Source: Georhizobium profundi
Lineage (GTDB): Bacteria > Pseudomonadota > Alphaproteobacteria > Rhizobiales > Rhizobiaceae
Direction: 5' to 3'
Length of the DNA stretch: 64,000 nucleotides
Assembly (NCBI RefSeq): GCF_003952725.1
Contig: NZ_CP032509.1
Location: forward strand, 3,682,001-3,746,000
Position 1 is the first letter of the stretch. Each line of letters opens with the position of its first letter. Position numbers and translations under genes: made by a program. Below the pieces are notes generated by a model, which saw nothing but the letters and a program-made list of their open reading frames with translations, did no database searches and was not told the origin of the DNA. Positions 18,556 through 27,962 of this stretch are shown in pieces.

Positions 18556-21243
18556 ATGGAACAGGAACGCCGCCCGGAACCCGAAGCTCTCCTCGCGGAA
18601 GCCGCGAAGGAAGGACGCGGGCGGCTGAAAATCTTTCTCGGCGCGGCACCTGGTGTCGGCAAGACCTACGCGATGCTGGAGGCAGCCCAGCGCCGCAGGG
18701 CGGACGGTCTCGACCTCGTCGTCGGCATTGTCGAGACGCATGGGCGGGCAGAGACCGAGCGCCTCGTTGCCGGACTTGAAATCGTGCCGCGCGCGCGCAT
18801 TCACTATGGCGGGCGTCTGCTCGCCGAGATGGATCTCGACGGCATCATCGCGCGGCAACCGAGATTGGTCCTTGTCGATGAGTTGGCCCACACCAACGTG
18901 CCGGGCAGCCGGCATGCCAAGCGCTGGCAGGACGTGGAGGAACTCCTCGCCAAGGGGATCGACGTCTATTCCACACTGAACATACAGCACCTGGAAAGTC
19001 TCAACGATGTTGTTGCCCGCATCGCCCGTGTGAAGGTGCGTGAGACAGTCCCTGACAAGGTGCTGGAGCTCGCCGATGACATCGAACTGATCGACCTGCC
19101 GCCGGACGAGCTCATCGAGCGCCTTCGGGAAGGCAAGGTCTATGTGCAGGACCAGATTGCCCGCGCGATTCAGAATTTCTTTTCCAAGGGCAATCTGACC
19201 GCGTTGCGTGAGTTGGCGATGCGTGTTGCTGCCGACCGGGTGGACGCGCAAATGACCGCCCACATGAAGAGCCATGCGATTTCCGGTCCCTGGCCGGCGC
19301 AGGATCGGGTGCTCGTTTGCGTGAATGAAGCTCCGGTCTCCAAGGCGCTGGTAAGGGCCGCCAAGCGAATGGCGGAACGCTCACGCACCGACTGGATTGC
19401 GGCAAGCGTGACGACGCCCGCATCCGAGCATCTGCCGGATGCCGCCAAGGATGCGATCGCCGAAACCCTGCGGCTGGCCGAAACGCTCGGCGCCGAAATC
19501 GCCACGATCCATGCCGAAAGCCACGTCGCCGACGAGATCCTCGCCTTTGCCCGAAGCCGGAATGTTTCGCGCATCGTGCTCGGACGCCCCAGGCCTCGCT
19601 TTTTCACGGCCCGCTTCACGCGCGAAACGGTTGCCGAGGAGATCATCCGCAAGGCCGACGACTTCGAGGTGACCATCGTCTCCGCCGATCCCGGCGAAGC
19701 GCGCAAGGCCGCGATCCGAGGCGCCGTGATCGTTCCCGAGCGCAACCCGAAAGCCTATCTGTGGTCGGCAGCCGCCGTCATGCTCGCGACCGCCACGGCA
19801 ATCGTCGTCAATCGCATTTTCCCGGTGGAGAGCCTGTCGCTCTTCTTTCTGGTGGCAGTTCTGGGAGTCGCCGCCCGCTTCGGCCTATGGCCATCGATCT
19901 TCGCAAGCGGGCTGGCTTTCCTCAGCTATAATTTTTTCCTGACCGAACCGTTCTTCACCTTCGAGATCGCCAATCAGGATCTGGTGCTGACACTGTTCCT
20001 CTTCCTTGCGGTCGCGGTCGTCACCGGAAATCTCGCGGCGCGTCTTCGCGACCAGGCGCAGGCTCAGCGCGCCATAGCAAGGCGCACGGCAAATCTCTTC
20101 GACTTTTCACGCAAGGTCGCAAGCGTTGCGTCTCTCGACGATGTGGTCTGGGCGGCCGTTACCCACGTCGCTTCGACGATGCAATGCTCATCGATGATCC
20201 TCATGCCGGACGCTGCAGGAAGGCTGTCGATCATCGGCGGCATGCCGCCGGAGGACCAGCTTGAGACGCGCGACCGCGCCGCCGCCGACTGGGCGTGGGA
20301 CAAGCGCGAACCTGCTGGCTGGTCGTCAGAAACCCTGCCATCCGCCAGCTGGCTCTTCCTGCCGATGAAAAGCGCGGGCAGGATCCATGGCCTGCTCGGT
20401 GTCCAGTTCGGTGCGCGCCAGTACATTACCGCCGATGAGCGGAGGCTGCTGGATTCACTCGTGGATCAGGTCGGTCTTGCCGTTGAGCGCACCAAACTCG
20501 CTTCCGACATGGAGCAGACGCGTCTGCTCTCCGAAACCGAGAGCCTGCGCGCTGCCCTGCTGTCCTCCGTCAGCCATGATCTCAGGACCCCATTGGTATC
20601 GATTATCGGCGCCGCGACCTCTCTCGTCGATGCGGACGAGGTGCTTGGCAAGTTGGGACGACGGACGATGGCCGAAACGATCCGCGACGAAGGCGAACGA
20701 TTGAACCGCTATGTCCAGAACCTTCTCGACATGACCCGGCTCGGCTATGGTGCACTGAAGGTGGCTCAGCAGCCGATCGATCTGCGCGAAGTGGTGGGCC
20801 TTGCCTTGCGGCGGTTGGAGCGCGATCTCGCCGGACATCGGATCGTGCGCAACCTGCCCAAGACATTGCCGGAGATTTGGGGCGATGCCGTTCTTCTGGA
20901 GCAAGTGGTGGCGAACATCTTGGACAACGCCGCAAAATATGCGCCCGCCGGTACGGAGGTGACACTATCTGCCGAAGCGAATGGCGGCGACATAACTCTC
21001 TCGATCGCGGACGAGGGCCCCGGCCTTGCCGAAAGCGATCGCGCTCAGGTCTTCGACATGTTCTTTCGCGTCCGCGCGGGTGATGGTCGATCCGGCGGAA
21101 CCGGCCTTGGCCTTGCGATCGCCAAGGGGATTATCGATGCGCATGGCGGCTCTATCCGTGCCGAGGTCGCGCAGAAAGATGGCAGCGGAACGCGCATCGT
21201 GATGACCCTTCCCGCCATCAGACAGTCGGCCGAGCCGGAATGA
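18556..21243 (+). CDS. kdpD: Osmosensitive K+ channel histidine kinase KdpD
   Basis: An 895-residue sensor kinase. In order: N-terminal KdpD domain with Walker A (GAAPGVGKT near residues 29-36) and VDELAHTN, a USP-like domain (about 255-375), four transmembrane helices (about 395-500), a GAF-like region, and the kinase core with SHDLRTPL (H674) plus NILDNAAKYAP and GTGLGLAI ATP-binding boxes. It senses low K+ or turgor and phosphorylates KdpE. It lies 2 bases after kdpC and overlaps kdpE by ATGA. Confidence 0.96.
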   Translation: MEQERRPEPEALLAEAAKEGRGRLKIFLGAAPGVGKTYAMLEAAQRRRADGLDLVVGIVETHGRAETERLVAGLEIVPRARIHYGGRLLAEMDLDGIIARQPRLVLVDELAHTNVPGSRHAKRWQDVEELLAKGIDVYSTLNIQHLESLNDVVARIARVKVRETVPDKVLELADDIELIDLPPDELIERLREGKVYVQDQIARAIQNFFSKGNLTALRELAMRVAADRVDAQMTAHMKSHAISGPWPAQDRVLVCVNEAPVSKALVRAAKRMAERSRTDWIAASVTTPASEHLPDAAKDAIAETLRLAETLGAEIATIHAESHVADEILAFARSRNVSRIVLGRPRPRFFTARFTRETVAEEIIRKADDFEVTIVSADPGEARKAAIRGAVIVPERNPKAYLWSAAAVMLATATAIVVNRIFPVESLSLFFLVAVLGVAARFGLWPSIFASGLAFLSYNFFLTEPFFTFEIANQDLVLTLFLFLAVAVVTGNLAARLRDQAQAQRAIARRTANLFDFSRKVASVASLDDVVWAAVTHVASTMQCSSMILMPDAAGRLSIIGGMPPEDQLETRDRAAADWAWDKREPAGWSSETLPSASWLFLPMKSAGRIHGLLGVQFGARQYITADERRLLDSLVDQVGLAVERTKLASDMEQTRLLSETESLRAALLSSVSHDLRTPLVSIIGAATSLVDADEVLGKLGRRTMAETIRDEGERLNRYVQNLLDMTRLGYGALKVAQQPIDLREVVGLALRRLERDLAGHRIVRNLPKTLPEIWGDAVLLEQVVANILDNAAKYAPAGTEVTLSAEANGGDITLSIADEGPGLAESDRAQVFDMFFRVRAGDGRSGGTGLGLAIAKGIIDAHGGSIRAEVAQKDGSGTRIVMTLPAIRQSAEPE

Positions 21244-21923
21244 ATACTGGCCGCATCCTTCTGATCGAGGACGATCCGGGCATTCGGAAGTTCCTGCGTG
21301 TGGCGCTGGAGGCGCAGGGCTTCACGCTGGACGAAGAGGCCTCCGGCAAAAGCGGGATCGCCAAGGCAGCGACGTCCCAGCCCGATCTCGTCGTGCTCGA
21401 TCTCGGCCTGCCGGACATGGACGGCAAGGCCGTGATCGCGCGCATCCGCGAATGGTCGAAAGTGCCGATCCTGATCCTGTCGGTGCGCCAATCCGAGGAC
21501 GAGAAGGTAGCAGCCCTCGATGCAGGCGCGAACGACTACGTCGTCAAGCCCTTCGGCATTGCGGAGATGCTGGCCCGCGTGAGGGCGCTGCTGCGATCGG
21601 CGCCGGGCGGCGCGACACCCGAGACAGAAATTCTGCGACGCGACCTGCGCATCGACCTCGCCCGGCATGAAGTCGCGCTCGCTGGCGAGCCGGTCAAGCT
21701 CACGCGCAAGGAATTCGACCTTCTGGCGCTGCTTGCCCGCAACCCGGGCCGCATCGTTACCCATCGCCAATTGCTTGCCGACATCTGGGGGCCCGCCCAC
21801 GAGCACGATCTCCAATATCTCCGCGTCTTCATCGGCCGCCTCCGCGCCAAGCTCGGCGACGACCCTGCGGCACCGAGGTTCATCCTCAATGAGCCGGGCG
21901 TTGGATACCGATTTCTGGACTAG
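21240..21923 (+). CDS. kdpE: Response regulator KdpE
   Basis: A 227-residue OmpR/PhoB-type regulator. The receiver domain has the acidic pair ED-D (IEDDPG), phospho-acceptor D54 (VVLDLGLPD) and K in YVVKPF. The winged-helix domain contains LTRKEFDLLALLARNPG and the final GVGYRF. It activates kdp transcription. Downstream (21924-22061) a 7-base stem CCGTGAG/CTCACGG at 21975-21999 without a T-run is the only terminator-like element. Confidence 0.96.
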   Translation: MNTGRILLIEDDPGIRKFLRVALEAQGFTLDEEASGKSGIAKAATSQPDLVVLDLGLPDMDGKAVIARIREWSKVPILILSVRQSEDEKVAALDAGANDYVVKPFGIAEMLARVRALLRSAPGGATPETEILRRDLRIDLARHEVALAGEPVKLTRKEFDLLALLARNPGRIVTHRQLLADIWGPAHEHDLQYLRVFIGRLRAKLGDDPAAPRFILNEPGVGYRFLD

Positions 21924-22061
21924 GACGCCGCCCAGGAAGCCTCTCTGTCAAACGGCCGTTTCCCATTTGCGCCACCGTGAGCTGACTGTCTCCTCACGGC
22001 CCCAACTGACAATGTCTGCTGTCTCCAAAGTAGCGCCACGGGGATGCAAGGCTGGACGCTC

Positions 22062-23120
22062 TCAGGGAGCCGCAGCCGCAACTTTTTGATGTCGCAGCAG
22101 CATTCCGAAAAGGTCGCGTGGTTCGTCCGGATCGGCCAGTAGGTCGAGGTCCGTGCTGAAGGCCGTGTCAGTGAGGGAGTCCCTCACGTAGCGCAGTGCC
22201 GAGAAATCCTCGACGGCAAAGCCCACGCTGTCGAACAGCGTGATCTGATGGCTGTCCGCCCGCCCCGGCGCCTCGCCACGGATGACCTTCCAGAGTTCCT
22301 GAACCGAATGTTCGGCCGGCAATTGCTGAATTTCACCTTCGATACGCGTCTGGGGCTCGAATTCGACGAAGATGCCCGCGCGCAACAGAATATCCCGATG
22401 AAGTTCTGTCTTGCCCGGGCAGTCGCCGCCGACCGCGTTGATATGCACGCCGGAGCCGATCATGTTGTCGGTCAGGATCGTGGCGTTTTGCTTGTCGGCG
22501 GTGACGGTGGTGATGATGTCGACACCCTGCACGGCTGCTTCTGCCGACGTGCAGGGTTCAAGCGTCAAGCCGGAGCCGGCCAGGTTCGTCATGGCCTTCT
22601 TCGTGGCCTCCGGATCGATGTCGAACAGGCGCACGCTCTCGATGCCGAGCAGCGCCTTGAAGGCGAGCGCCTGGAACTCGCACTGGGCCCCGTTGCCGAT
22701 GATCGCCATGGCACGCGATCCCTTCGGCGCCAGGTAGCGCGCCGCAAGGGCTGACATCGCAGCCGTTCGAAGTGCAGTCAGGATCGTCATTTCGCTCAGC
22801 AGAACCGGATAGCCATTGCCCACATCCGACAGAACACCGAAGGCCGTGACTGTCTGGCGCCCTTCCCGCGTGTTCTTGGGATGACCATTGACGTATTTGA
22901 AGCCGTAATGGGTGCCATCCGAGGTCGGCATCAGTTCTATCACACCCTCGGCCGAATGCGACGCCACGCGCGGCGTCTTGTCGAACATGTCCCAGCGGCG
23001 GAAATCCTCTTCGATATAGCCCGCCAACTCCACCGTGAAGCGCTCGACGCCCTTCGCCAACACGAGCGACATCATGTGATCGACGCTGACGAACGGAACG
23101 ATATTGAGTTTGGGGATCAT
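22062..23120 (-). CDS. ocd: Ornithine cyclodeaminase
   Basis: A 352-residue protein of the OCD/mu-crystallin family. It matches true ornithine cyclodeaminases by length, by FGVLSDVGNGYPVLLSEMT near the substrate site, by the NAD-binding loop AIIGNGAQCEFQ and by HINAVGGDCPGKTELH. The enzyme converts L-ornithine to L-proline and ammonia with NAD recycled. Its ATG overlaps the stop of the arginase gene (ATGA), so arginine is taken to ornithine and then proline in one two-gene operon. Confidence 0.92.
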   Translation of the reverse strand: MIPKLNIVPFVSVDHMMSLVLAKGVERFTVELAGYIEEDFRRWDMFDKTPRVASHSAEGVIELMPTSDGTHYGFKYVNGHPKNTREGRQTVTAFGVLSDVGNGYPVLLSEMTILTALRTAAMSALAARYLAPKGSRAMAIIGNGAQCEFQALAFKALLGIESVRLFDIDPEATKKAMTNLAGSGLTLEPCTSAEAAVQGVDIITTVTADKQNATILTDNMIGSGVHINAVGGDCPGKTELHRDILLRAGIFVEFEPQTRIEGEIQQLPAEHSVQELWKVIRGEAPGRADSHQITLFDSVGFAVEDFSALRYVRDSLTDTAFSTDLDLLADPDEPRDLFGMLLRHQKVAAAAP

Positions 23121-24040
23121 CGAAAGCTCCTTGTCGGTCGGTCGAGGATGCGGCGGCCCATCAGGCTGGCGACGAGATCGACGAGCAGGCTCGCGGTGCG
23201 CCCGCGCTCGTCGAGAAACGGGTTGAGTTCGACGAGGTCGAGGCTTTCGACCAGGCCGCTGTCGTGAAGCATCTCCATGACGAGATGCGCCTCGCGAAAC
23301 GTGGCGCCGCCGGGCACCGTCGTACCGACGGCCGGCGCGAATTCCGGATCGAGGAAATCGACGTCGAAGCTGACATGCAGCCGGCCATTCGCTGCGGCGA
23401 CCTTTTGGAGAAACGAGCCGAGCAGAGGCGCGACGCCCTGCTCGTCGAGCGCCCGCATGTCATGGACGGTGATCGGCAGGTCGGCCAATGTGCTACGCTC
23501 GGCAGGATCGACGCTGCGGACACCGAGCATGCACACATTGGCTGGATCGACCTGAGCCTCAAGCGCCGGCAAGTACGTCCCAAAGCCCGGCTGGTTCGTG
23601 AAATAGGCGACGGGAATGCCGTGGAGGTTGCCGCTGTCGGTCGTTTCCAGCGTGTGAAAATCCGTATGGGCATCGAGCCAGAGCACGAAGAGCGGGCGCC
23701 CCTGCTCGCTCGCCCGGCGCGCAAGGCCGGCAACGGTGCCAGCGGACAGAACGTGGTCGCCACCGAGAAAGATCGGCATCGCGCCATCGCTGTGGGCATA
23801 GGCGGTCTCGGCCAGCCGCTCCACCCATAAGGCGACCTTGCCGAGGTCGTGGACCGCATCATTGGGGTGGCGGCGGTCCGGAGCGTCTTCGACGCGGATG
23901 TCGCCAATGTCACTCACGTCATGACCGAGCTCGCGAAGTGTCGGTCCGATCCCTGCAGTTCTGAGCGCGCTTGGCCCCATCTCGCATCCAAGGCGAGAGG
24001 CGCCATCCTGCACCGGTACGCCGATCAACTTGCACTTCAT
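23117..24040 (-). CDS. rocF: Arginase
   Basis: A 307-residue ureohydrolase. All manganese ligands are visible: GGDH, DAHTDFH and the DVDFLDP motif in HVSFDVDFLDPEFAP. Length and spacing are those of arginase rather than agmatinase. It hydrolyses L-arginine to ornithine and urea. It is transcribed away from the Lrp-type gene, which probably controls it in response to arginine or a related amino acid. Confidence 0.93.
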   Translation of the reverse strand: MKCKLIGVPVQDGASRLGCEMGPSALRTAGIGPTLRELGHDVSDIGDIRVEDAPDRRHPNDAVHDLGKVALWVERLAETAYAHSDGAMPIFLGGDHVLSAGTVAGLARRASEQGRPLFVLWLDAHTDFHTLETTDSGNLHGIPVAYFTNQPGFGTYLPALEAQVDPANVCMLGVRSVDPAERSTLADLPITVHDMRALDEQGVAPLLGSFLQKVAAANGRLHVSFDVDFLDPEFAPAVGTTVPGGATFREAHLVMEMLHDSGLVESLDLVELNPFLDERGRTASLLVDLVASLMGRRILDRPTRSFR

Positions 24041-24100
24041 TCGTCTGCCCCTGGCCCATCTTTCGATCAGTGGACCATCGACGCCCGGCAGGGTGAACAG

Positions 24101-24111
24101 GACAATTTGTC
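24101..24111. promoter_or_regulatory. Palindrome in the rocF/lrp divergent promoter region
   Basis: GACAATTTGTC is an odd 11-base perfect palindrome in the middle of the 117-base gap between arginase and the Lrp-type regulator. It is a candidate operator for that regulator. No consensus was computed. Confidence 0.35.
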
Positions 24112-24157
24112 GGATCGAACAGCTATTCAGCGCAAAACGGCAGTGCTATTTACCGTT

Positions 24158-24601
24158 ATGGAGATAAGCGACCTCGACAACCGACTGATTACCCTGCTGC
24201 GGCACGACGCCCGACGAAGCCTCTCCGATCTCGCGGTCGACCTCGGCGTGTCGCGCGCCACGGTCCGCAACCGGATCGAGCGCCTCGAGCGCGCGCGGAT
24301 CATTCTCGGCTACACCGTCATCCTGCAGTCCGACGTCGTCGAGGTGCCGGTTCGCGGCATCACGATGATCGAGATCGAAGGTCACGTGACTGAGCGGGTC
24401 ATCCGCGCGCTAGGAGGCTTTCCCGAAGTATCGGCGATTCACACCACCAACGGGCGGTGGGACCTCATCGTCGAGCTGGCCACATCGAGCCTCGGGGAAT
24501 TCGACTCCGTCTTGCGCCGCATCCGGCTTGTGCCCGGGATTACCGCGAGCGAAACAAGCCTGTTGTTGTCGACGCCACGCAGCGCCCGCGCGCGCCTTTA
24601 A
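24158..24601 (+). CDS. Lrp/AsnC family transcriptional regulator
   Basis: A 147-residue protein. It has a winged helix at the N-terminus (ISDLDNRLITLLRHDARRS, then LAVDLGVSRATVRNRIERL) and a RAM ligand-binding domain with GITMIEIEG and TTNGRWDLIVE. The frame is open 300 bases further upstream, but that part overlaps the arginase gene; the ATG at 24158 gives the standard Lrp length. It likely controls the divergent rocF-ocd operon. Confidence 0.9.
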   Translation: MEISDLDNRLITLLRHDARRSLSDLAVDLGVSRATVRNRIERLERARIILGYTVILQSDVVEVPVRGITMIEIEGHVTERVIRALGGFPEVSAIHTTNGRWDLIVELATSSLGEFDSVLRRIRLVPGITASETSLLLSTPRSARARL

Positions 24602-24630
24602 CGTAACGCAGCTCGAACGGCCGGCCACGA

Positions 24631-25896
24631 TCAGGGACGCAGATCGATCCATCGCCGCGTCGGCTGCGACCTGTCGAAGGGCAGCGTCGGGTCATTCGCA
24701 AGCCGTTTCACGACTGCAGCAGCTGCGCTTGCCGTATCAACGGCGATCTGAAAATCGATCCGATCGAGGCTGTCGCCACGCGTGTGGTAGTAGGGGTGGG
24801 TCGGCGGGTTGCGCCAGAAGAATGCGGCGGGCACGCCGGCGTCGATAAAGGGATTGTGGTCCGAGCCGGGAAACAGGGAAGCATCGGCACGGTTTTCGAT
24901 CAGCCAGCCGGCGGCTTCAGCCGTTTCTGCGGCAAATTCCATGATTGATGGATCGGCGTGCAGGGAACGCTGGGCAGGCGCCCAGGCCAGTGCATCGAGA
25001 TTGACCATTCCGACCGTTTCGGCCAGTCGCGCGCCGTAGCGCTGAACATAGTCGGCCGATCCCCGAAAACCCGCCTCTTCGTCGGCGAAAGCCACGGCGA
25101 CGACGCGTCGTCTCAGATCGTGCTCGCCGAGTTGGCGCATCATCTCCAGCAGGCACGCGATGCCGAGCGCATTGTCCGATGCACCCACGCCGTCGAGCTG
25201 GGTGTCGTAATGGGCGCCCACCACCACCTCGCCCACATCGCTTCCCGGCAACTCGCCTATGACGTTTCCGGTTTCGACGATCGGGTATTCGGCCTGATGC
25301 TCCAGGCGAAGCCTGCCGCCTGCCGCGATATGTGCCAGCAGCATCGTGGACGACTGTTCCGAAAGGGTGACGCCCGCAATGCGATGATGTGCGCCGTTCG
25401 GCCGCTCGACGAGCGCCGGATACATCATGGCGTTGAGATTGCGGCAGTATCCGTCGGGAGCATCGCCGAGCATGACGATGCCCAGTGCGCCGCGCTCCGT
25501 CAGATCATCGACGAAGAGGTAGGGATAGCTGGTCTTGATCACAGCAATACGCCCTCGGACCGGCGGCAAATGCCGACAGATGGCATCGAGATCTGCCGTG
25601 TCGGACAGCTCGCCGATGAGCACTGCCTCGGCCTCGACACGATCGCTGCCCATGAACTGGAGGCCCACGCAATCAAGTGCCGGGGCTGCAGCGCCCACCA
25701 GCGTGCATTTGGCGTTGAGGGGCCGGTACGTCGCGACCTCGAACATGTCCTTGCGAACGGATTGGAGGTCGAGTTCGCGCATCCGCGCAAAGATGTAGTC
25801 GCGCGCTTGCCGTTCTCCATCGCTGCCGACGAAACGGTTGCCAATTTCGCAAAGCGCAGCCGTATCCCTGCGGATATTCACGATGTCCAGTCGCAT
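24631..25896 (-). CDS. M28 family zinc peptidase
   Basis: A 421-residue metallopeptidase. Metal-binding motifs are in the expected order: GAHYDTQ, GASDNALG, FADEEAG, VNLDAL and GSDHNPF. A PA-like insertion (residues about 90-200, with GRIAVIKTSYPYLFVDD) precedes the catalytic domain. No signal peptide is visible, so it acts in the cytoplasm, perhaps on the peptide-like compound imported by the upstream ABC system. It is the last gene of the minus-strand run that begins at 35058, 34 bases after the LysR gene. The start was set at 25896 because more distal codons lie inside the LysR gene. Confidence 0.85.
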   Translation of the reverse strand: MRLDIVNIRRDTAALCEIGNRFVGSDGERQARDYIFARMRELDLQSVRKDMFEVATYRPLNAKCTLVGAAAPALDCVGLQFMGSDRVEAEAVLIGELSDTADLDAICRHLPPVRGRIAVIKTSYPYLFVDDLTERGALGIVMLGDAPDGYCRNLNAMMYPALVERPNGAHHRIAGVTLSEQSSTMLLAHIAAGGRLRLEHQAEYPIVETGNVIGELPGSDVGEVVVGAHYDTQLDGVGASDNALGIACLLEMMRQLGEHDLRRRVVAVAFADEEAGFRGSADYVQRYGARLAETVGMVNLDALAWAPAQRSLHADPSIMEFAAETAEAAGWLIENRADASLFPGSDHNPFIDAGVPAAFFWRNPPTHPYYHTRGDSLDRIDFQIAVDTASAAAAVVKRLANDPTLPFDRSQPTRRWIDLRP

Positions 25897-25930
25897 GATG
25901 CCTCTCGTCGCGTGTCGAATGATGCTTGTG

Positions 25931-26848
25931 CTAGCCGAGCAGCAGGCCGGCTGTTTCGTCGTCGGACATCGCCCGCAGATCCATGATCGCGCGCGGCTCC
26001 GATCCGGATGTGACGATGTCGATGAAGGCCCGCGCTTCGAGCGTGGGATGGGCATTGGCAAAAAGCCCGATGGTGATTTCAACGGGGCACAGGGAGTCAG
26101 GAATCGGCTGGATGATCCGACACCCGCGCGGAACGGTGCCGTTCATCATCGGCGCAGCACCGAGGCCGGCCCGCACGGCAGCCGACGTCGCCAAGAGGGT
26201 CGATGCCTCGGACACAATGCGCCAATCAACACCTGCCCGTGCAAGCGTCGCGATCGCAGCCGCACGCCATGGACAGGCATCGTCGAACATGACGATTGGC
26301 AACGGTCGATCGTAGTGAATGGTGAAGTCGTCGCGCACCGCCCAGTAAAGGCGCTCGGACCAGACGCCGAGCGGCTTCCGGTGGATGCCGCTGACATCGC
26401 AGATCACCGCGTCGAGCATCTTGCTGTCGAACATGGCGGCGAGGCGGGCATTTGGCTGGACGATGATGTCGATCTGGATCGCCGGATTTTCGGCGCGATA
26501 CTGCGACAGGATAGCGATGAGACGGGTCGCGACGAAATCCTCCACCACACCCAGACGAAGCCGTCCCTTTTCCTGGTTGCCGCCAAGATGCGCGATGAAG
26601 GTGTCGTTCAAAGACAGGATCTCGCGCGCATAGGACATGAGCATGTGGCCGTTGGACGTCATTTTCAGGCCGCGTGGTCCCCGCTCGAACAGCATCGTGC
26701 CAACATGGTCCTCAAGCTTGCGGATCTGCATGCTGACGGCAGCCTGGGTGCGGTTGAGATGAGCAGCGGCACCGACCACCGTGCCGATGTCGGCCGTTGC
26801 CACGAAAGCTTGAAGCAGATGGGGATCCAGGTAACGCATCATCGTCAT
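25931..26848 (-). CDS. LysR family transcriptional regulator
   Basis: A protein of about 305 residues with an N-terminal LysR helix-turn-helix (LLQAFVATADIGTVVGAAA, LNRTQAAVSMQIRKLE) and a type 2 periplasmic-binding-like effector domain (GRLRLGVVEDF...). The start is set at MTMMRYLD (26848). It is embedded in, and co-directional with, the transporter operon rather than divergent, which is less common for LysR genes. It probably regulates this operon. Confidence 0.9.
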   Translation of the reverse strand: MTMMRYLDPHLLQAFVATADIGTVVGAAAHLNRTQAAVSMQIRKLEDHVGTMLFERGPRGLKMTSNGHMLMSYAREILSLNDTFIAHLGGNQEKGRLRLGVVEDFVATRLIAILSQYRAENPAIQIDIIVQPNARLAAMFDSKMLDAVICDVSGIHRKPLGVWSERLYWAVRDDFTIHYDRPLPIVMFDDACPWRAAAIATLARAGVDWRIVSEASTLLATSAAVRAGLGAAPMMNGTVPRGCRIIQPIPDSLCPVEITIGLFANAHPTLEARAFIDIVTSGSEPRAIMDLRAMSDDETAGLLLG

Positions 26849-26899
26849 TCTCCCGCTCGCATTCCGATCGCTGGATCGGCAATCCGACACGAAATACCT

Positions 26900-27919
26900 T
26901 CAGCTTTCTTCGGGCAATGCCGAACTCATCTGCCGTTGGACGAATGCCGCAGCGGCGACATCGGCAATGCCGAGACCGGTCGAGCGGAAGAAGCGCCGTC
27001 CCTCCCGTACTCCCTGCCGCTTACCGGAAAGAAGTTCGCTCAGATCGGCGACGATCGTCTCGCTGCGCCAGGCGTGATCGCGTGCGGCGAGGATCATTTC
27101 CCCCGCCTGGTGAGGCGCGGTCGAACGCAGATCGCAGAAGACCTGAAACCCCGAAAGCGCTTGCGGAGCGATCTCATGGGCAAGGCTTGCATTCGTGCTG
27201 ATCGACGTGACGACGACGTCCGGAGACAACCAGTCCAGCGCGATCACCGGCACGCCGGACGAGGTGCACAGCATGACGGCATCCGCATCGGCAAGGGCGT
27301 CGCGCACGCTCGCGCAGACCTTCAGCCGACCCATCGCGTCAACATCGCTCCACGCTCGAATCCTTGCCGGCTCTGCCGCAAGTCCCGGCGAGAACACCCT
27401 GATCTCCTCCCATTTTCTGGATAGAAGCTCGTATCTGAGATGCAGGCGAGCCAAGGGCCCGGCGCCGATGACCGCGAGAATGCGCGTACGCGATCCGATC
27501 AGGTGATCGACGGCGAGCGATGTGGTGGCCGCCGTTCGATGAGCCGTGAGTGCCAGGGAATCGCACAGCGCGACGGGCTCGCCGTTTTCGAGCGAGATCA
27601 ACAGAGTGTAAGCCGTGACGGGGTCGCCGTGGGTCTGCCCGCGTTTGACCAGATAAGGCGAAACCTTCACCCCGATCAGCCCGCAGTCATAATCCGCTGC
27701 GCTGTAGATGATGAAGTCGCCGTTCGCATCGGGCAAAGGCACCAGTGTTTGCAGCGGTTGAACGGCGAGCCCACGCGCCAATGCCGCAAACCCGCGGGCG
27801 ACCGCCGCCTTGATCCCGGCCGGATCGACATGCGCTGCCACCATCTCCGCATCGAGAATGGCAATGTGGCTTTGAGCGGCGCTCGATCTTTGCGTTTCCA
27901 GCACGGATATTTCCTCCAT
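26900..27919 (-). CDS. Ornithine cyclodeaminase/mu-crystallin family protein
   Basis: A 339-residue NAD(P)-binding protein. It has the family core GVKVSPYLVKRG, a Rossmann motif VIGAGPLARLHL and VVVTSISTNASLAHEI. It is clearly divergent from the ocd at 22062: shorter insert regions and no GNGYP segment. OCD homologues of this kind include alanine dehydrogenases, ketimine reductases, opine and 2,3-diaminopropionate synthesis enzymes. In this operon a role in reducing or splitting an imino/opine-like compound is plausible, but the substrate is unknown. Confidence 0.8.
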   Translation of the reverse strand: MEEISVLETQRSSAAQSHIAILDAEMVAAHVDPAGIKAAVARGFAALARGLAVQPLQTLVPLPDANGDFIIYSAADYDCGLIGVKVSPYLVKRGQTHGDPVTAYTLLISLENGEPVALCDSLALTAHRTAATTSLAVDHLIGSRTRILAVIGAGPLARLHLRYELLSRKWEEIRVFSPGLAAEPARIRAWSDVDAMGRLKVCASVRDALADADAVMLCTSSGVPVIALDWLSPDVVVTSISTNASLAHEIAPQALSGFQVFCDLRSTAPHQAGEMILAARDHAWRSETIVADLSELLSGKRQGVREGRRFFRSTGLGIADVAAAAFVQRQMSSALPEES

Positions 27920-27962
27920 CAGATCAGTTTTGGTTTTGGTGGACCATCAGGCATCGCGCGCT

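Noticed and set aside
25838..27424. A 528-codon plus-strand frame opposite the LysR and OCD-like genes
   Set aside because: It is antisense to two genes with clear domains, has no recognisable motif and shows the codon shadow of the opposite strand.
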